Below are positions 9,894 through 20,396 of a stretch of 64,000 nucleotides of DNA, piece after piece. Below the pieces are notes generated by a model. That model was not told where the DNA came from. It saw nothing but the letters and a program-made list of their open reading frames with translations, and did no database searches. Origin of the DNA: Mycoplasma seminis (lineage in GTDB: Bacteria; Bacillota_I; Bacilli_A; Mycoplasmatales; Metamycoplasmataceae); the NCBI RefSeq assembly GCF_030718845.1, contig NZ_CP132191.1, forward strand, positions 62,001 through 126,000, read 5' to 3'. The stretch's first letter is position 1. Every line of letters starts with the position of its first letter. The position numbers were made by a program, and so were the translations under genes.

Positions 9894-10684
9894 AATTCTT
9901 TAATCAACTCCTTTTCATCATATGTTGGTTCAATTCCATTTATTTTTTCACTAATGCGGTGAATAAAAGGAGACTCAATTTTAGCTATTTCAATAATTTC
10001 TTTATTTTTTAAGATATCTTTCGGTGACCCTGCTGCAATAAGTTCTCCACCCGCAAAAACTAAACATTTATCAGCTAAAATAGCTTCATCCATATCGTGA
10101 GTAATAGAAATTAAAGTCTTAGATTTTGAGTTTTGAATTTCTTTAATTATTTCAAGTACACTAGCTTTACCTTTTGGATCAAGCATAGAAGTTACTTCGT
10201 CGAAGATAACAACATCAGGGTTTAAAGAAAGTACTGAAGCAATAGCTACACGTTGTTTTTGACCACCTGAAAGAGATTCTGGTTCTCTTTCTAAATAATC
10301 TAACATATCTACTTTTTGAGCATACTTCTTAATTAATGGTCCCATTTCATCGTGTGGAATACAACGGTTTTCAAGACCAAAAGCAATATCATCTTCAACA
10401 GACGAACCAACAAATTGGTTATCTGGGTTTTGGAAAATGATTCCGATCTTTTTTCTAATTTGAGCTAAATTTTCCTTACTATAAATGATTCCATCAATAC
10501 TTAAAGAGCCTTCCTGTGGCTTTAAAAGTGCAACAAGCACTTTTGAAAGAGTACTTTTTCCTGAACCATTATGTCCTAATATAGCTACATATTGACCTTT
10601 TTCAATTGTAAATGAAACATTTTTTAAGGCTGGATTTATATCGTTTTCACGATATCTAAATGTAATATTATCAACTTTTATCAT
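9884..10684 (-). CDS. ecfA1: energy-coupling factor ATPase EcfA1
   Basis: 266 residues, normal length. Walker [11 protein letters not shown]-loop FQNPDNQ (the family-specific NPDNQF), signature LSGGQKQR, Walker [13 protein letters not shown] with Val in place of the usual Pro, and switch ITHDMDE. Works as a heterodimer with EcfA2 under EcfT. First gene of the ecfA1-ecfA2-ecfT run on the minus strand; an S subunit is not next to it, but a candidate lies at 27150-27755. Confidence 0.93.
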   Translation of the reverse strand: MIKVDNITFRYRENDINPALKNVSFTIEKGQYVAILGHNGSGKSTLSKVLVALLKPQEGSLSIDGIIYSKENLAQIRKKIGIIFQNPDNQFVGSSVEDDIAFGLENRCIPHDEMGPLIKKYAQKVDMLDYLEREPESLSGGQKQRVAIASVLSLNPDVVIFDEVTSMLDPKGKASVLEIIKEIQNSKSKTLISITHDMDEAILADKCLVFAGGELIAAGSPKDILKNKEIIEIAKIESPFIHRISEKINGIEPTYDEKELIKELCK

Positions 10685-10744
10685 ATGATAAATTTTAATA
10701 AAAAATATTATTTATAATAATATTTATTTTAAAAACACAACTTT

Positions 10745-11353
10745 TTATTTGGTTTGATTTTTCGTAAGCAAATTTTTAACTGGTTTATATTTAATCCGGT
10801 GAATTGGTGTTACACCTAATTTTTGTAATGCTTCTAAATGTTTTTTTGTTCCATATCCTTTGTTATTTTTTAAATCATACCCAGGATAAATATCATCATA
10901 TTGAACTAACATTCTATCTCTTGTAACTTTAGCTAAAATACTTGCAGCCGCTACACATAGGGCTAAATTATCGCCTTTAACTAAATTTATTTGTTCAATA
11001 TCAGTATTAATTTTTTCATAATCTGTAATAACTAAATCAGGTTTTAGTTTTAGGTTTTCCAAAGCAACTTGCATTCCGATTTTTGATTGTTCTTTAGGAT
11101 TTGAATTATTAATTTGATCTAACGTTCTAATCACAATACTATAATCTAATGCATTGTTAATAATTTCTTCATATAATTCTTCACGGACTTTTTCACTAAG
11201 TAATTTAGAGTCTTTAATTCTATCGTTTTGATAATGCGGTGGAAAAATAACACAAGTAACTACTAATTCACCTGCGAGACATCCTCTTCCAACTTCATCT
11301 AATCCTGCGATTAAAGGATATTTATCCCAATATTTCTTTTCAAAATCTAACAT
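10745..11353 (-). CDS. rnhB: ribonuclease HII
   Basis: 202 residues. RNase HII cuts RNA from RNA-DNA hybrids and starts removal of misincorporated ribonucleotides. GLDEVGRGCLAGELVV carries the Asp-Glu of the active site and the GRG loop, DSKLLSEKVRE the family helix, and AAASILAKVTRDR the C-terminal motif with the later Asp residues. Normal length. Its -10 (minus-strand TATAAT at 11361-11366) is only 7 bases from the ATG, so the mRNA is probably leaderless. Upstream of the ecf genes on the same strand. Confidence 0.93.
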   Translation of the reverse strand: MLDFEKKYWDKYPLIAGLDEVGRGCLAGELVVTCVIFPPHYQNDRIKDSKLLSEKVREELYEEIINNALDYSIVIRTLDQINNSNPKEQSKIGMQVALENLKLKPDLVITDYEKINTDIEQINLVKGDNLALCVAAASILAKVTRDRMLVQYDDIYPGYDLKNNKGYGTKKHLEALQKLGVTPIHRIKYKPVKNLLTKNQTK

Positions 11354-11360
11354 ATCAAAA

Positions 11361-11375
11361 ATTATAGTCTATAAT
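11361..11375. promoter_or_regulatory. overlapping divergent -10 elements
   Basis: A minus-strand TATAAT at 11361-11366 points at rnhB, and a plus-strand TATAAT at 11370-11375 points at the zinc-ribbon gene, with three bases between them. The two polymerases could not occupy the site at once. Confidence 0.5.
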
Positions 11376-11394
11376 TGAAATATTGGAGGAATTT

Positions 11395-11922
11395 ATGGGA
11401 TCAGTAGTTAAAGCACATTGCCCTGATTGTGATTATACTTACACATATGTTTTTGGCTTAGTGCAAGATTTAATGCCTTTTCAAATGTTTCTAAATTTAT
11501 ATGCTAAAAAGCAAAAAGATTTATTCAACAAAGAAATATTTAAAGAAGTAATGTATGAAGAATTAGAAACAGATTTAATGTTCATGCTTAAAGAAAAAAA
11601 TGAACAAGAACAAATACTAGAAAAGAATTTTGAAAATATTAATAATTTCTTCTCAGCTGAAGAAAAACAAATTATCAAATCAAATATAGTTATGGGTGGA
11701 GAATTAGAATCATATCCAGTTTTCAGAATGGACCAAGCCCCTGAAAAACGTGAAATTTTCAATATTCCACTGGTAAAAATTCTTATTATGGGTTCAGAAC
11801 CTTATAATAGAAAATATAACCCAGCAGTATATTATGTTCAATTTAGTGAAGATCATAGTAGACTTACATGCCCTAGACACGGTGATAAAAGAGCTGAATT
11901 TGTGTCTGAAGAACAATATTAA
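11395..11922 (+). CDS. conserved-type zinc-ribbon protein of unknown function
   Basis: 175 residues, no Trp. I do not recognise the family. CPDCDYTY near the N-terminus (residues 9-12) and CPRHGDKRAEF near the C-terminus give a CxxC and a CxxH pair, so the two ends could come together as one split zinc site. The middle is acidic and helical (KEVMYEELETDLMFML, KNEQEQILEKNF). No signal peptide or membrane segment, so cytosolic. The ATG at 11395 is chosen because GGAGGA lies at 11385-11390; an in-frame TTG upstream overlaps that site. Monocistronic: its own -10 at 11370 and a strong terminator after it. Confidence 0.7.
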   Translation: MGSVVKAHCPDCDYTYTYVFGLVQDLMPFQMFLNLYAKKQKDLFNKEIFKEVMYEELETDLMFMLKEKNEQEQILEKNFENINNFFSAEEKQIIKSNIVMGGELESYPVFRMDQAPEKREIFNIPLVKILIMGSEPYNRKYNPAVYYVQFSEDHSRLTCPRHGDKRAEFVSEEQY

Positions 11923-11965
11923 TAGGTAAGGCTATTTTTATTACATGAGTTAGTTTAAATTAATG

Positions 11966-12004
11966 ATACGTTAACCTGTACCACCAGCAGTTAACGTATT
12001 TTTT
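11966..12004 (+). terminator. terminator after zinc-ribbon gene
   Basis: 10-bp perfect stem (ATACGTTAAC 11966-11975, complement 11990-11999), 14-base loop, then TTTTTT. Confidence 0.8.
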
Positions 12005-12073
12005 ATAGCTCTGCTGCAGATGCGAATAAAATACTGTGCAAATAGTGGTAGAATTAAAAAGATAGGAGAATTT

Positions 12074-12619
12074 ATGGTAAAACATTTTAAAAGATTAAAA
12101 GCAGATTTCAGACAATACTTATTAATAGCATTTGTTAGTGAAATTGTATTTGCTGTGGTTTATATTTTAACAGCAATAATTAATGCTGCTGTAGTAGTAA
12201 ATGCTAATTTACCATCAGGACATGCATTTACACACTTCTCTGAATTTCCGATAGGAGCTGCAGCTGTATTAATTATTCTATACATCGTTGTTATAGTAGC
12301 AGTTATTTTAGCTTTAGTGTTCGGAATTAAGGCTGCTATAGCTGCAAACCATTTATCTAAACATTTTGCACAATTTTCATTCCATGTTGCATCTAAATCA
12401 AATGTTACTCAACCACAACTAATTAAGATTTCAAATACAATTTCTGAATTACAAAAGTTATTTGTACTAACCTTATTAAGTTTATTCCTTGGATTTATTC
12501 TTACTGCAGTAGTTGTTGGTACATATCAAAAAATATTAGTGAGAGCAGAATTATTAATGGTTGAATTAGAAGTTGTAGAAAATCCAGAACAACCAGAATT
12601 ACTCTCTGAACAAAAGTAA
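12074..12619 (+). CDS. integral membrane protein, unknown function
   Basis: 181 residues. A basic N-terminus (MVKHFKRLKADFRQ) is followed by hydrophobic segments at about residues 15-42, 60-92 and 135-160, and a short acidic C-terminus. No catalytic or transport motif is recognisable. The ATG at 12074 follows AGGAGA at 12063-12068; a further in-frame ATG at 12020 lacks a ribosome site. Flanked by terminators on both sides, so expressed alone. Confidence 0.7.
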   Translation: MVKHFKRLKADFRQYLLIAFVSEIVFAVVYILTAIINAAVVVNANLPSGHAFTHFSEFPIGAAAVLIILYIVVIVAVILALVFGIKAAIAANHLSKHFAQFSFHVASKSNVTQPQLIKISNTISELQKLFVLTLLSLFLGFILTAVVVGTYQKILVRAELLMVELEVVENPEQPELLSEQK

Positions 12620-12637
12620 GTCATACTTACTTTTTTT
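12612..12637 (+). terminator. terminator after membrane-protein gene
   Basis: 9-bp stem AAAAGTAAG/CTTACTTTT with loop TCATA, then a T run; the stem begins inside the last codons of the gene. Confidence 0.75.
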
Positions 12638-12639
12638 AT

Positions 12640-12868
12640 TTTGTTTTAAAAATTTTTTTCAAACAAATAATTCATTATTTTTCCTGGATTAGTTATTTTA
12701 TGAACTTAATATAAAAGATATTTATTCCTATATCATAGTCTCAAAAGTGCATAAATTCATATCTGATAAAGCTAATATTGAACTATCAAAACTCTTTATA
12801 AAAAAATCCTAAAATTAAGCGGTAAAAATTTCATTTTTTAAAAAAGAGTGCTAAAATATATTTAGCGT
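12640..12868. other. AT-rich gap before tRNA-Arg
   Basis: No open frame or RNA structure that I can support. A TAAAAT at 12852-12857 may be the -10 of the tRNA. Confidence 0.4.
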
Positions 12869-12945
12869 GGTCGCGTAGCTCAGCTGGATAGAGCACGAGC
12901 CTTCTAAGCTTGTGGTCGGAGGTTCGAATCCTCTCGTGATCGCCA
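12869..12945 (+). tRNA. tRNA-Arg (anticodon TCT)
   Basis: 77 bases. Acceptor GGTCGCG pairs with CGTGATC; anticodon stem CGAGC/GCTTG holds loop CTTCTAA with TCT at 12903-12905; T-loop TTCGAAT present; CCA is encoded. Reads AGA and AGG, the dominant Arg codons here. Confidence 0.96.
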
Positions 12946-13023
12946 TTTTTTTATACCCTTTTTAGACTTTTTAGGATTCCAAAAGTTATTTTTTAAGCCT
13001 TGATTATGCAACTAAAGGCTCGG

Positions 13024-13050
13024 TAACATTTTTTATAAAAATGTTATACT
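13024..13050 (+). promoter_or_regulatory. inverted repeat overlapping a -10, ABC exporter promoter
   Basis: TAACATTTTT (13024-13033) and its exact complement (13037-13046) are separated by 3 bases; the right arm runs into TATACT at 13045-13050, a reasonable -10 about 40 bases before the exporter ATG. Candidate repressor site for the exporter operon. Confidence 0.4.
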
Positions 13051-13090
13051 TTTTAATATCTAATTTAGAAATATAAAAAGGAGGTGTAAG

Positions 13091-14911
13091 ATGCTAAAAA
13101 TGTTCAAGATTTTGCCTGGTAAAATCAAAGCACAATTCGGTATTGGAATACTAATTGTTATCATCAATGTTGCTTTAACAATGATGCTTCCAATTTTACT
13201 TTCTCAATTCCTTCCATTGTTAATTAATGATACAAATGGACAAGATGTTAAGTTAGAATTATTTAGTTGAACAGTTATGACTGGAACATGAAATGAAGTC
13301 TTTACCACACTGATGGTTTCCTTCATTCTAACTTTATTTTTTGCTGCTACTACATCATTTGGATATGTTTTGATTATCATTTGAGCAGGTGAAAAAGCAT
13401 CTAACTTTTATAGAAATTCTTTATTTAAAAAATATCAAAAGCTTAGTTTAAAAGATATTGCGCAATTAACTAATGAGAGTTTAATTACACGGATCAATGA
13501 TGACGTTGCAGTCTTTTGAGATTTCTTAATCGGAGCTTCAATTTCACTTATTAAAGCCCCATTATACATTGTTGTTGGTTTAGTGTTTGCCTTCATGACT
13601 GATGTTCCATTAACATTCTCAATTATTGCTGTTATTCCACTTTTAATTGTGGTTATAGCTTATATGTTTATTAAAGTTAACCCATTAATTAAAAAGAACA
13701 GAAAAAACCTTGATTGAATTACTAAAGAAGTTGACGAATCAATTAATGGTGCAAGATTTATTAAAGCTAATAATTTACAACACAAACAATATGCAAAATT
13801 TAATAAAGCTAATACAACATGACTAGGAACTGAAAAAAGCATTTATAAATACTTTTCAATCGGTATGCCTGCGTTCTTTGTTATTATCAATGCAATCATA
13901 GTTATTATTTATGCAATTGGTAAAACACAACTTGTAGCTTTAGCTGGTGATGGAAAAATTGCAAGTGATGGAGCACAATTAATTGCAAAACTTAATGTGT
14001 TTATTGAATATGAAGTTTTAATTGCGCAAGGTGTAATTATGTTCTCTCAATTCCTTGGATCATTTTTCAGAGCCAAAATTTCAGCAGGGAGAATTGTTGA
14101 AGTACTTGATAAAGAATATGACGATTTACATGTAGCTGGTGGACTTATGATTTCACAAAATCCTAAAGCGACTTCAAAAGATTATTCAATTGAATTTAAA
14201 AATGTAAATTACAAATACTTTGAAACTTCACAAGATTACTCAATTCAAGACATTAATTTCAGAATTGAAGGTGGTCAAACACTTGGGATTATTGGACCAA
14301 CTGGTTCTGGAAAAAGTACGATTGCTAACTTAATTGTAAATAATATGAAATATACTGAAGGTAATGTACTTATTAATGGAAAAGAAGTTAGAGACATTAA
14401 TACAACAGATTTACACCAAAACGTTGGTATAGTTTACCAAGAAGCATTATTATATTCAGGAACAGTTCTTTCTAATTTAACTTTTGGAAAAGAAGATGCA
14501 ACACAAGAACAAATTGATCGTGCTTTAAAAGCATCATGTTCAAATAATTTTATTATGACTTTCCCAGACAGATTACAACATGCTGTAGTCCAAAGAGGTA
14601 AAAACTTAAGTGGTGGTCAAAAACAACGTTTATCAATTGCTCGTAGTTTAATTATTGATCCTAAAATCTTAATTTTAGATGATTCAACTTCGGCACTTGA
14701 TAATATCACAACCAAAGCTTTAATTAAAAACATTAAAGAAGATTATGACTGTACTACAGTTATAATCTCTCAAAAAATTAATTCAATTAAACATGCGGAT
14801 AAAATCCTAGTTATGGATAAAGGTAAGATTATAGCTCAAGGAAAACATGAAGAGCTACTTGTTACATGTCCATGATATAGAGATATTAATGCAAATCAAT
14901 TAGAACAATAG
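13091..14911 (+). CDS. ABC exporter half-transporter with degenerate catalytic site (subunit A)
   Basis: 606 residues with several TGA-Trp codons. N-terminal six-helix exporter domain (residues about 1-330) and C-terminal nucleotide-binding domain. Walker A GPTGSGKST and signature LSGGQKQR are canonical. The residue after Walker B is Asp instead of Glu (LILDDSTSALD) and the switch His is Gln (IISQKINSI). These are the marks of the degenerate half of heterodimeric exporters. A GGAGGTG site precedes the ATG. The partner gene starts 12 bases after its stop with its own AAAGGAG, so both form one operon. Likely exports a drug, peptide or lipid; substrate cannot be told. Confidence 0.88.
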
Positions 14912-14923
14912 AAAGGAGTTAGT

Positions 14924-16822
14924 ATGGATAATATGTACGAAAGTCGTGAAATAAGTAAAGAACTTAATAAATACAAAAAAATTAAGACCGATGTTAATGT
15001 ATATCAAACATTCAAAACACTTCTTTCTTATATTACAAAAGACAAAAAATCACTAACTATCGCATTAATCTTTAGTTTTGTTAACTCAGTTTGCTACATT
15101 GTTGGAAGCTTTATGATAGGGCTAATTGTTCAATTATTCTTCTCACCATATGTAACAAAAGATCCATCTACTGGTCAAATGATGCAAGATATTAATAACT
15201 TTAACAATACAACATTTGTTCTTGCATTAGTTGGACTTGCTTTATCATTTATCTTCTATGGAATTTTTAGATACATGGAGCAAAGGGTTTACATTAAATT
15301 ATGTTTTAACGCTGGAGCTAGATTACGTGGAGAATTAATGGAAAAATTATTCCGTTCTCCAATTAGTTTCTATGATAAAAATAAGACCGGTAACTTAATT
15401 TCAACTTTAGTAGTTGATATTAACAACGTAGCTAACTCATTATTCCAAATGATGGTACAAGCTGCAACAAGTACTTTTAACATTCTTATTTCAATCGTTG
15501 TAATGTTTCTAGCATCCTCAATGCTTACACTAATAGTGATTCCTATTTCACTTATTATGTTTGGTCTTGTGCTTTTATTAATTAAGAAATCACAACCATA
15601 TTTCATTAATGTACAAAATGCCTTTGGTGCATTAAATGCCTTTGTTGAAGAAATGCTTGTAAACACAAAGGTTACAAACTCATTTGATAGACAAGATTAC
15701 ATTTACTCACAACTTGAAGTTATTACACGTAACATTCGTAATTCAGCTTATAAAGGGGATGTAATTGCTAAATCATTTGATACTTTATATGGATTAATTT
15801 CAAACTTAATTATTCTAGCTATTTCAGCTATTGGTGCAGTATTTTACTTAAATAATATTAATATTTGAAGCGCCTTTGGATTTATGACAAATCCTGATGG
15901 TTCACCTACTGCTGGATTAATTATGTTATACATTATGCTTAATTGAAATTTCATGGGTCCATTCCAAAGTATTTTAGCAAGTACTTTTAATGCTCAAGTT
16001 GGGGTTGCTTCAACTTCACGTATCTTTAAATTATTACAAGTACAAGTTCCAAGTAGAGAACATGAAGTAATTAAAATTGAAAAAATTGAAGGTAAAGTCG
16101 AATTTAGAGATGTCTACTTTAAATACAATCCTAAAGCTTTAGAATACCAACTTAAAGCTGCAACATTTACAGCTCAACCTGGACAAAAGATTGCTATCGT
16201 AGGACCTACAGGAGCTGGTAAAACAACTATTATCAGTTTACTTTCAAAATATTATGACTATGAAAAAGGTTCAATTAAACTTGATGGTAATGAACTTAAA
16301 AACATTGATACAGTTTCGTTAAGAGATAATATGACTATTGTTTTACAAGACTCATTCTTATTTAATGAATCAATTTTAGATAATTTAAAAATGACTAATC
16401 CAAATGCTACATTTGAAGAAGTGCAAGAAGCTGCAAAATTAACTCATGCGCATCACTTTATAATGAACATGGCTAACGGATATGATACTTTAATTGAAAA
16501 TAATGGAGCTAACCTTTCACAAGGTCAAAAACAACTTTTATCACTTACTAGAGCTATTTTAAGTAATAAAAACTTATTAATCCTTGATGAAGCTACTTCA
16601 AATATTGACTCAAGTACGGAACAAATAGTGCAACAAGCAATGCTTAAATTAATGGAAAATAAAACAACATTTGTTATCGCACATAGATTAAGCACAATTA
16701 AAAATGCTGATGTAATTATAGTGGTTGATAATGGATTAATTATTGAACAAGGTAACCACCAAAGCTTGCTTGAAAAACAAGGTTTCTACTACAATTTATA
16801 CACTTCACAATTTGATAAATAA
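14924..16822 (+). CDS. ABC exporter half-transporter with consensus catalytic site (subunit B)
   Basis: 632 residues. A 45-residue polar N-terminus precedes six membrane segments, then the nucleotide-binding domain. Walker A GPTGAGKTT, Walker B LLILDEATSNID with catalytic Glu, and switch IAHRLSTI are canonical, but the signature is LSQGQKQ rather than LSGGQ. It complements the upstream subunit: the good Walker motifs here face the good signature there, and the altered signature faces the altered Walker site. Same operon; followed by a terminator. Confidence 0.9.
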
Positions 16823-16826
16823 TTAT

Positions 16827-16853
16827 AATAGTCACGCCTGTGGCTATTTTTTT
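16827..16853 (+). terminator. terminator of ABC exporter operon
   Basis: 9-bp stem AATAGTCAC/GTGGCTATT (one T-G pair), loop GCCT, then TTTTTT. Confidence 0.8.
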
Positions 16854-16911
16854 AACTTGCACATAGGGATAAAAAAATAAAAAAAGATATAGCAAAAAAC
16901 CAAAATTGTAT

Positions 16912-16917
16912 TATAAT
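16912..16917 (+). promoter_or_regulatory. -10 of the tRNA-Cys/tRNA-Arg unit
   Basis: Exact TATAAT 12 bases before the mature 5' end of tRNA-Cys; no clear -35. Confidence 0.55.
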
Positions 16918-16929
16918 AATTAAGCACAA

Positions 16930-17004
16930 GGCACCATAGCCAAATGGCCAAGGCATGAGTCTGCAAAACTTTGATTACGGGTTCGAATCCCGTTGGTGCC
17001 TCCA
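16930..17004 (+). tRNA. tRNA-Cys (anticodon GCA)
   Basis: 75 bases. Acceptor GGCACCA/TGGTGCC, discriminator T, encoded CCA; anticodon GCA at 16963-16965; T-stem ACGGG/CCCGT. Five bases from the next tRNA. Confidence 0.95.
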
Positions 17005-17009
17005 TTAAT

Positions 17010-17086
17010 GCGCCCGTAGCTCAACTGGACAGAGTGTTAGGTTACGGCCCTAAAGGTTGCGGGTTCGACTCCTGCCGGGCGCGCCA
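17010..17086 (+). tRNA. tRNA-Arg (anticodon ACG)
   Basis: 77 bases. Acceptor GCGCCCG/CGGGCGC, anticodon stem TTAGG/CCTAA, loop TTACGGC with ACG at 17044-17046 (A34 normally deaminated to inosine to read CGN). CCA encoded. Confidence 0.95.
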
Positions 17087-17124
17087 AAAGATGCTTTGCT
17101 TTGTGCAAAAAAATTAAAAATTTG

Positions 17125-17153
17125 TTGTTAAGATTTGTTATCTGTGATATAAT
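17125..17153 (+). promoter_or_regulatory. promoter of tRNA-Gly
   Basis: TTGTTA (17125-17130), 17-base spacer, TATAAT (17148-17153); 19 bases to the tRNA. One of the few two-element promoters in the window. Confidence 0.65.
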
Positions 17154-17172
17154 AATAACGCAAATAACAACT

Positions 17173-17246
17173 GCGAGTGTAGTTTAATGGTAGAACTTCA
17201 ACCTTCCAAGCTGACTGTGAGGGTTCGATTCCCTTCACTCGCTCCA
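17173..17246 (+). tRNA. tRNA-Gly (anticodon TCC)
   Basis: 74 bases. Acceptor GCGAGTG/CACTCGC, discriminator T, CCA encoded; anticodon TCC at 17205-17207; T-loop TTCGATT. Confidence 0.95.
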
Positions 17247-17263
17247 TTTCACTTTTGTGACCG

Positions 17264-17287
17264 AAGCTCCATTTGGAGTTTTTTTAT
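17264..17287 (+). terminator. short terminator after tRNA-Gly
   Basis: Small CTCC/GGAG stem flanked by AA/TT, loop ATTT, followed by seven or more T. Confidence 0.55.
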
Positions 17288-17347
17288 TACTTTTACACAA
17301 AATAATGTAATATTTAATTACATAGTAATTAAATAAGGGAATGAAAT

Positions 17348-17869
17348 ATGAAAAAACAATTTAAGAACAAAGATAATAATTATGTATTTGATTTATATTG
17401 AAAATGATCAGAATATAACAAGCAACTAAAAGAACACTATTCTAGAGGTGCTAATTTACATGAAGCTATTACTGAAATTATATGCTCATATGTAAATGAC
17501 TATGATTGAAAAGATCCTAATAAAGGTAGCGCTGATGCAATATCAAAAAATGGTACAAAAATCCAAGTTAAAGCAACGAGCGTATTTGATAATGATCTCA
17601 CATCATTTGGACCGAGGTCAGAATTTGATATTTTGGAATTCATGAGACTTGATCAAACAACGGATATATTTTACTTTTATAGAATTCCTATTGAATTTTT
17701 ACAAGAAGTATATGTAAATAACGAAGAAACATTTTACGAAAAACAATTAACAGGTCAAAGACCTAGATTTTCAATTGTTAATAAATTAATTATTCCCCAC
17801 AATTTAAAACCGTATGCAACATTAAATATGAGAACAGGAGAGCTAGAAATTTATGATGAAAAGAAATAA
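17348..17869 (+). CDS. type II restriction endonuclease, Bsp6I-like
   Basis: 173 residues with three TGA-Trp codons near the start. A PD-(D/E)xK-type core is visible: GSAD with Asp63, then IQVKATS with Gln73 and Lys75 (a Q-x-K variant of E-x-K), followed by DNDLTSFGPRSEFD. Size and the order HYSRGANLHEAITE, GSAD, QVKAT, SFGP resemble what I recall of Bsp6I (GC^NGC cutter, ~174 residues); this is from memory, not a search. Its end overlaps the cytosine methyltransferase gene by 17 bases, which strongly supports a restriction role. Start at 17348 rather than the in-phase-shifted ATG at 17341. Confidence 0.65.
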
Positions 17870-18806
17870 TAAAATAGGTAGTTTTTTTGCTGGGGTAGGT
17901 GGAATTGATTTAGGTTTTTCTGAATTAGGTACAACTGTATATGCTAATGAATATAACCCAATACCAGCTATTACTTTTGAAAAGAATTTTAATTTAAAAG
18001 TAGATGTAAAAGACATTAAAGATGTTGATGCTAATACAATACCGGACTTCAATATACTTATTGCGGGATTTCCATGTCAAGCTTTCTCAATAGCAGGTTA
18101 TAGACAAGGTTTTAACGACGAAAAAGGACGTGGTAATTTATTTTTTGATTTAGCGAGAATTATAGAAGTTAAAAATCCTGAAGTTATTTTTTTAGAAAAT
18201 GTAAAAAATTTAAAATCTCATGACAAAGGAAAAACACTTAAAGTGATTTTAGAAACATTATCTAATTTAGGATATTGTGTTAAATATGATGTTTTAAATA
18301 CATCTAAATTCGGTAATATTCCTCAAAATAGAGAAAGAATATACATAGTAGGGTTTAAAGATAAGAATAAATGTGATTCATTTAATTTCCCAAAAGAAAT
18401 AAAATTAACAACTTCATTAAATGATGTTGTAGATTTTGAAACGCAAAAAGAACAACAATATTATTATGATTCTCGTTTCAAAAATTTTGAATTAATTGAA
18501 AGTGAAATTAAAAGTAAAGAGACAATATATCAATGAAGAAGAAAGTATGTAAGAGAAAACAAAAATAATTTATGTCCTACATTAACTGCTAATATGGGTA
18601 CCGGGGGTCACAATGTACCTTTAATTTTAACCGATAAAGGTATAAGAAAACTTACACCTAGAGAATGCTTTAATCTTCAAGGGTTTCCTTCTGATTTTCA
18701 ATTACCTTCTGATGTATCTAACAGTAATTTATACAAGCAAGCCGGAAACTCTGTTTCAGTTACTGTTGTAAAAAGAATAGCAGATGAAATTAAAAAAGTT
18801 TTATAG
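17853..18806 (+). CDS. DNA (cytosine-5)-methyltransferase
   Basis: 317 residues with one TGA-Trp. It transfers methyl from SAM to C5 of cytosine and protects DNA from the partner nuclease. Motif I SFFAGVGGIDLGF, motif IV GFPCQAFSIAGYRQG with catalytic Cys75, motif VI ENVKNL, motif VIII QNRERIYIVGF and motif X QAGNSVSVTVVKRI are in the standard order. The stretch between VIII and IX that sets specificity is short (about 60 residues), in keeping with a single target domain. Two adjacent ATGs (17853, 17856) are possible starts. Nuclease gene first, methylase second, no controller gene seen. Confidence 0.93.
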
Positions 18807-18820
18807 TATAGGATCTTTAT

Positions 18821-20396
18821 ATGCAATCTAGCACTGTATTAGTTTTGTTTATTATATTTATGGTTATTGCAGTATTTTTAATACTGCTACTTTCAATTAT
18901 TCTAATTCGTAACTTATATTTTAAACGTTCAAATCAATATGCAGATGATTTAAGAATAAGATTACAAAGGGAAGCTACCAGCAACAAGGATGCAATTCAA
19001 AAGTGTCAAATATTAGCTAAAAATGATCATAAGTTTGTAAAGATTTGTGACGATTTAAAAACTACTAATGCTTTAATTGTGCAACAAAAGGATGAAATCA
19101 TTGATGGTATTTTTAAATTAAAAAGCATAATAAATGAAAAGAAATGAAAACAAACTATCCAAAGCAGAAAAGGTTTAAGACAACAAGAAACAAAATATAA
19201 TGCTCAAAATCAAAAGTTTCAAGATATCTCTAAAGAATTTGAAATCTCTTGAAAAGTGATTGATGATGTGTTTACTAATTATCTAGAAATTGTTGATTCT
19301 TTTAAAGATGTATTAACTAAAAACAAAAATATTACACCTAATTTAAATGCTTCATTAACTAATAAAGTGCAATTATTGGCTAAAAAATTAAATGATTTAG
19401 ATAATCAAAAATATCGTGGACAATTCTCGCAAGCTGATAAGAAAATTGAAGAATTACGTAAACGTTTAAATGAGTTATATAACTTAATGATAGGTGCGAA
19501 CAGAATAGAATATTATTTATTTGATAATTTACCTAAACAAATTCAAGCTAGCTTAAAACAAGAAAAAGATGCAAAAATAAAACCATTGTATCAAAAGTTA
19601 GCTGAACAAACTCAAAAATTAATTGATAATTGAGAAAGTTTAGATTCAGCAACAATTGAATTAAATATTAAAAAGCTTTATAAAGATTACTTTACAATTT
19701 TTAACACTTTATTACTAAATGAAAAATTAATTACCTTTAACAAAAAAGTCAAAAGTGATTTAATTTTAATTTATAAAGAAAGAACAGCTCTTTATAATAA
19801 GGTTTCACAACAAACTAGCAAGTTAAATAAATCTTATAATACATTGCAAAATAAATATAATGCTATGGCTAACAGTAAGCTTCCGGATTTTATTCAAAAT
19901 GTTAAAGAATTTTTATCTTGCGCAAAAGAGTTTGATATTAATTATAACAATGTAAAATTAGCTTTATATCAAGCAGATAATGATAAAAAACAAAAGGAAG
20001 TTGATTTATTAAATTCAATTGAAGTATATTTTAGTGTTATTCAAAACGATATGCTTCCACAAGATGAAAATATTACAAAAGTTCAACAAGAAACTACTCA
20101 ACAATTTGAAACTAATATAAAGAAGTATAAATCATGAAATAAACATGCATTAGTTTGAGATTCATATATTCATAATTTAGCTGTTTTAACCAAGCAGGTA
20201 GCTTTAAATGAAAAATACCGTGAATTTTATAATGCAATGTGTCTTGAAATAGCAAGTAATGAAAAATTCTTACTCACAAATGAAAAACTCAATGCTTATA
20301 AAGAGTTAATAGATCAAATTCGGATTCAAATCCAACAAAATAATAATTATCAACAAGCTTATAATTCATTAAAAAAATTTTTAATTAAGGAGAAAT

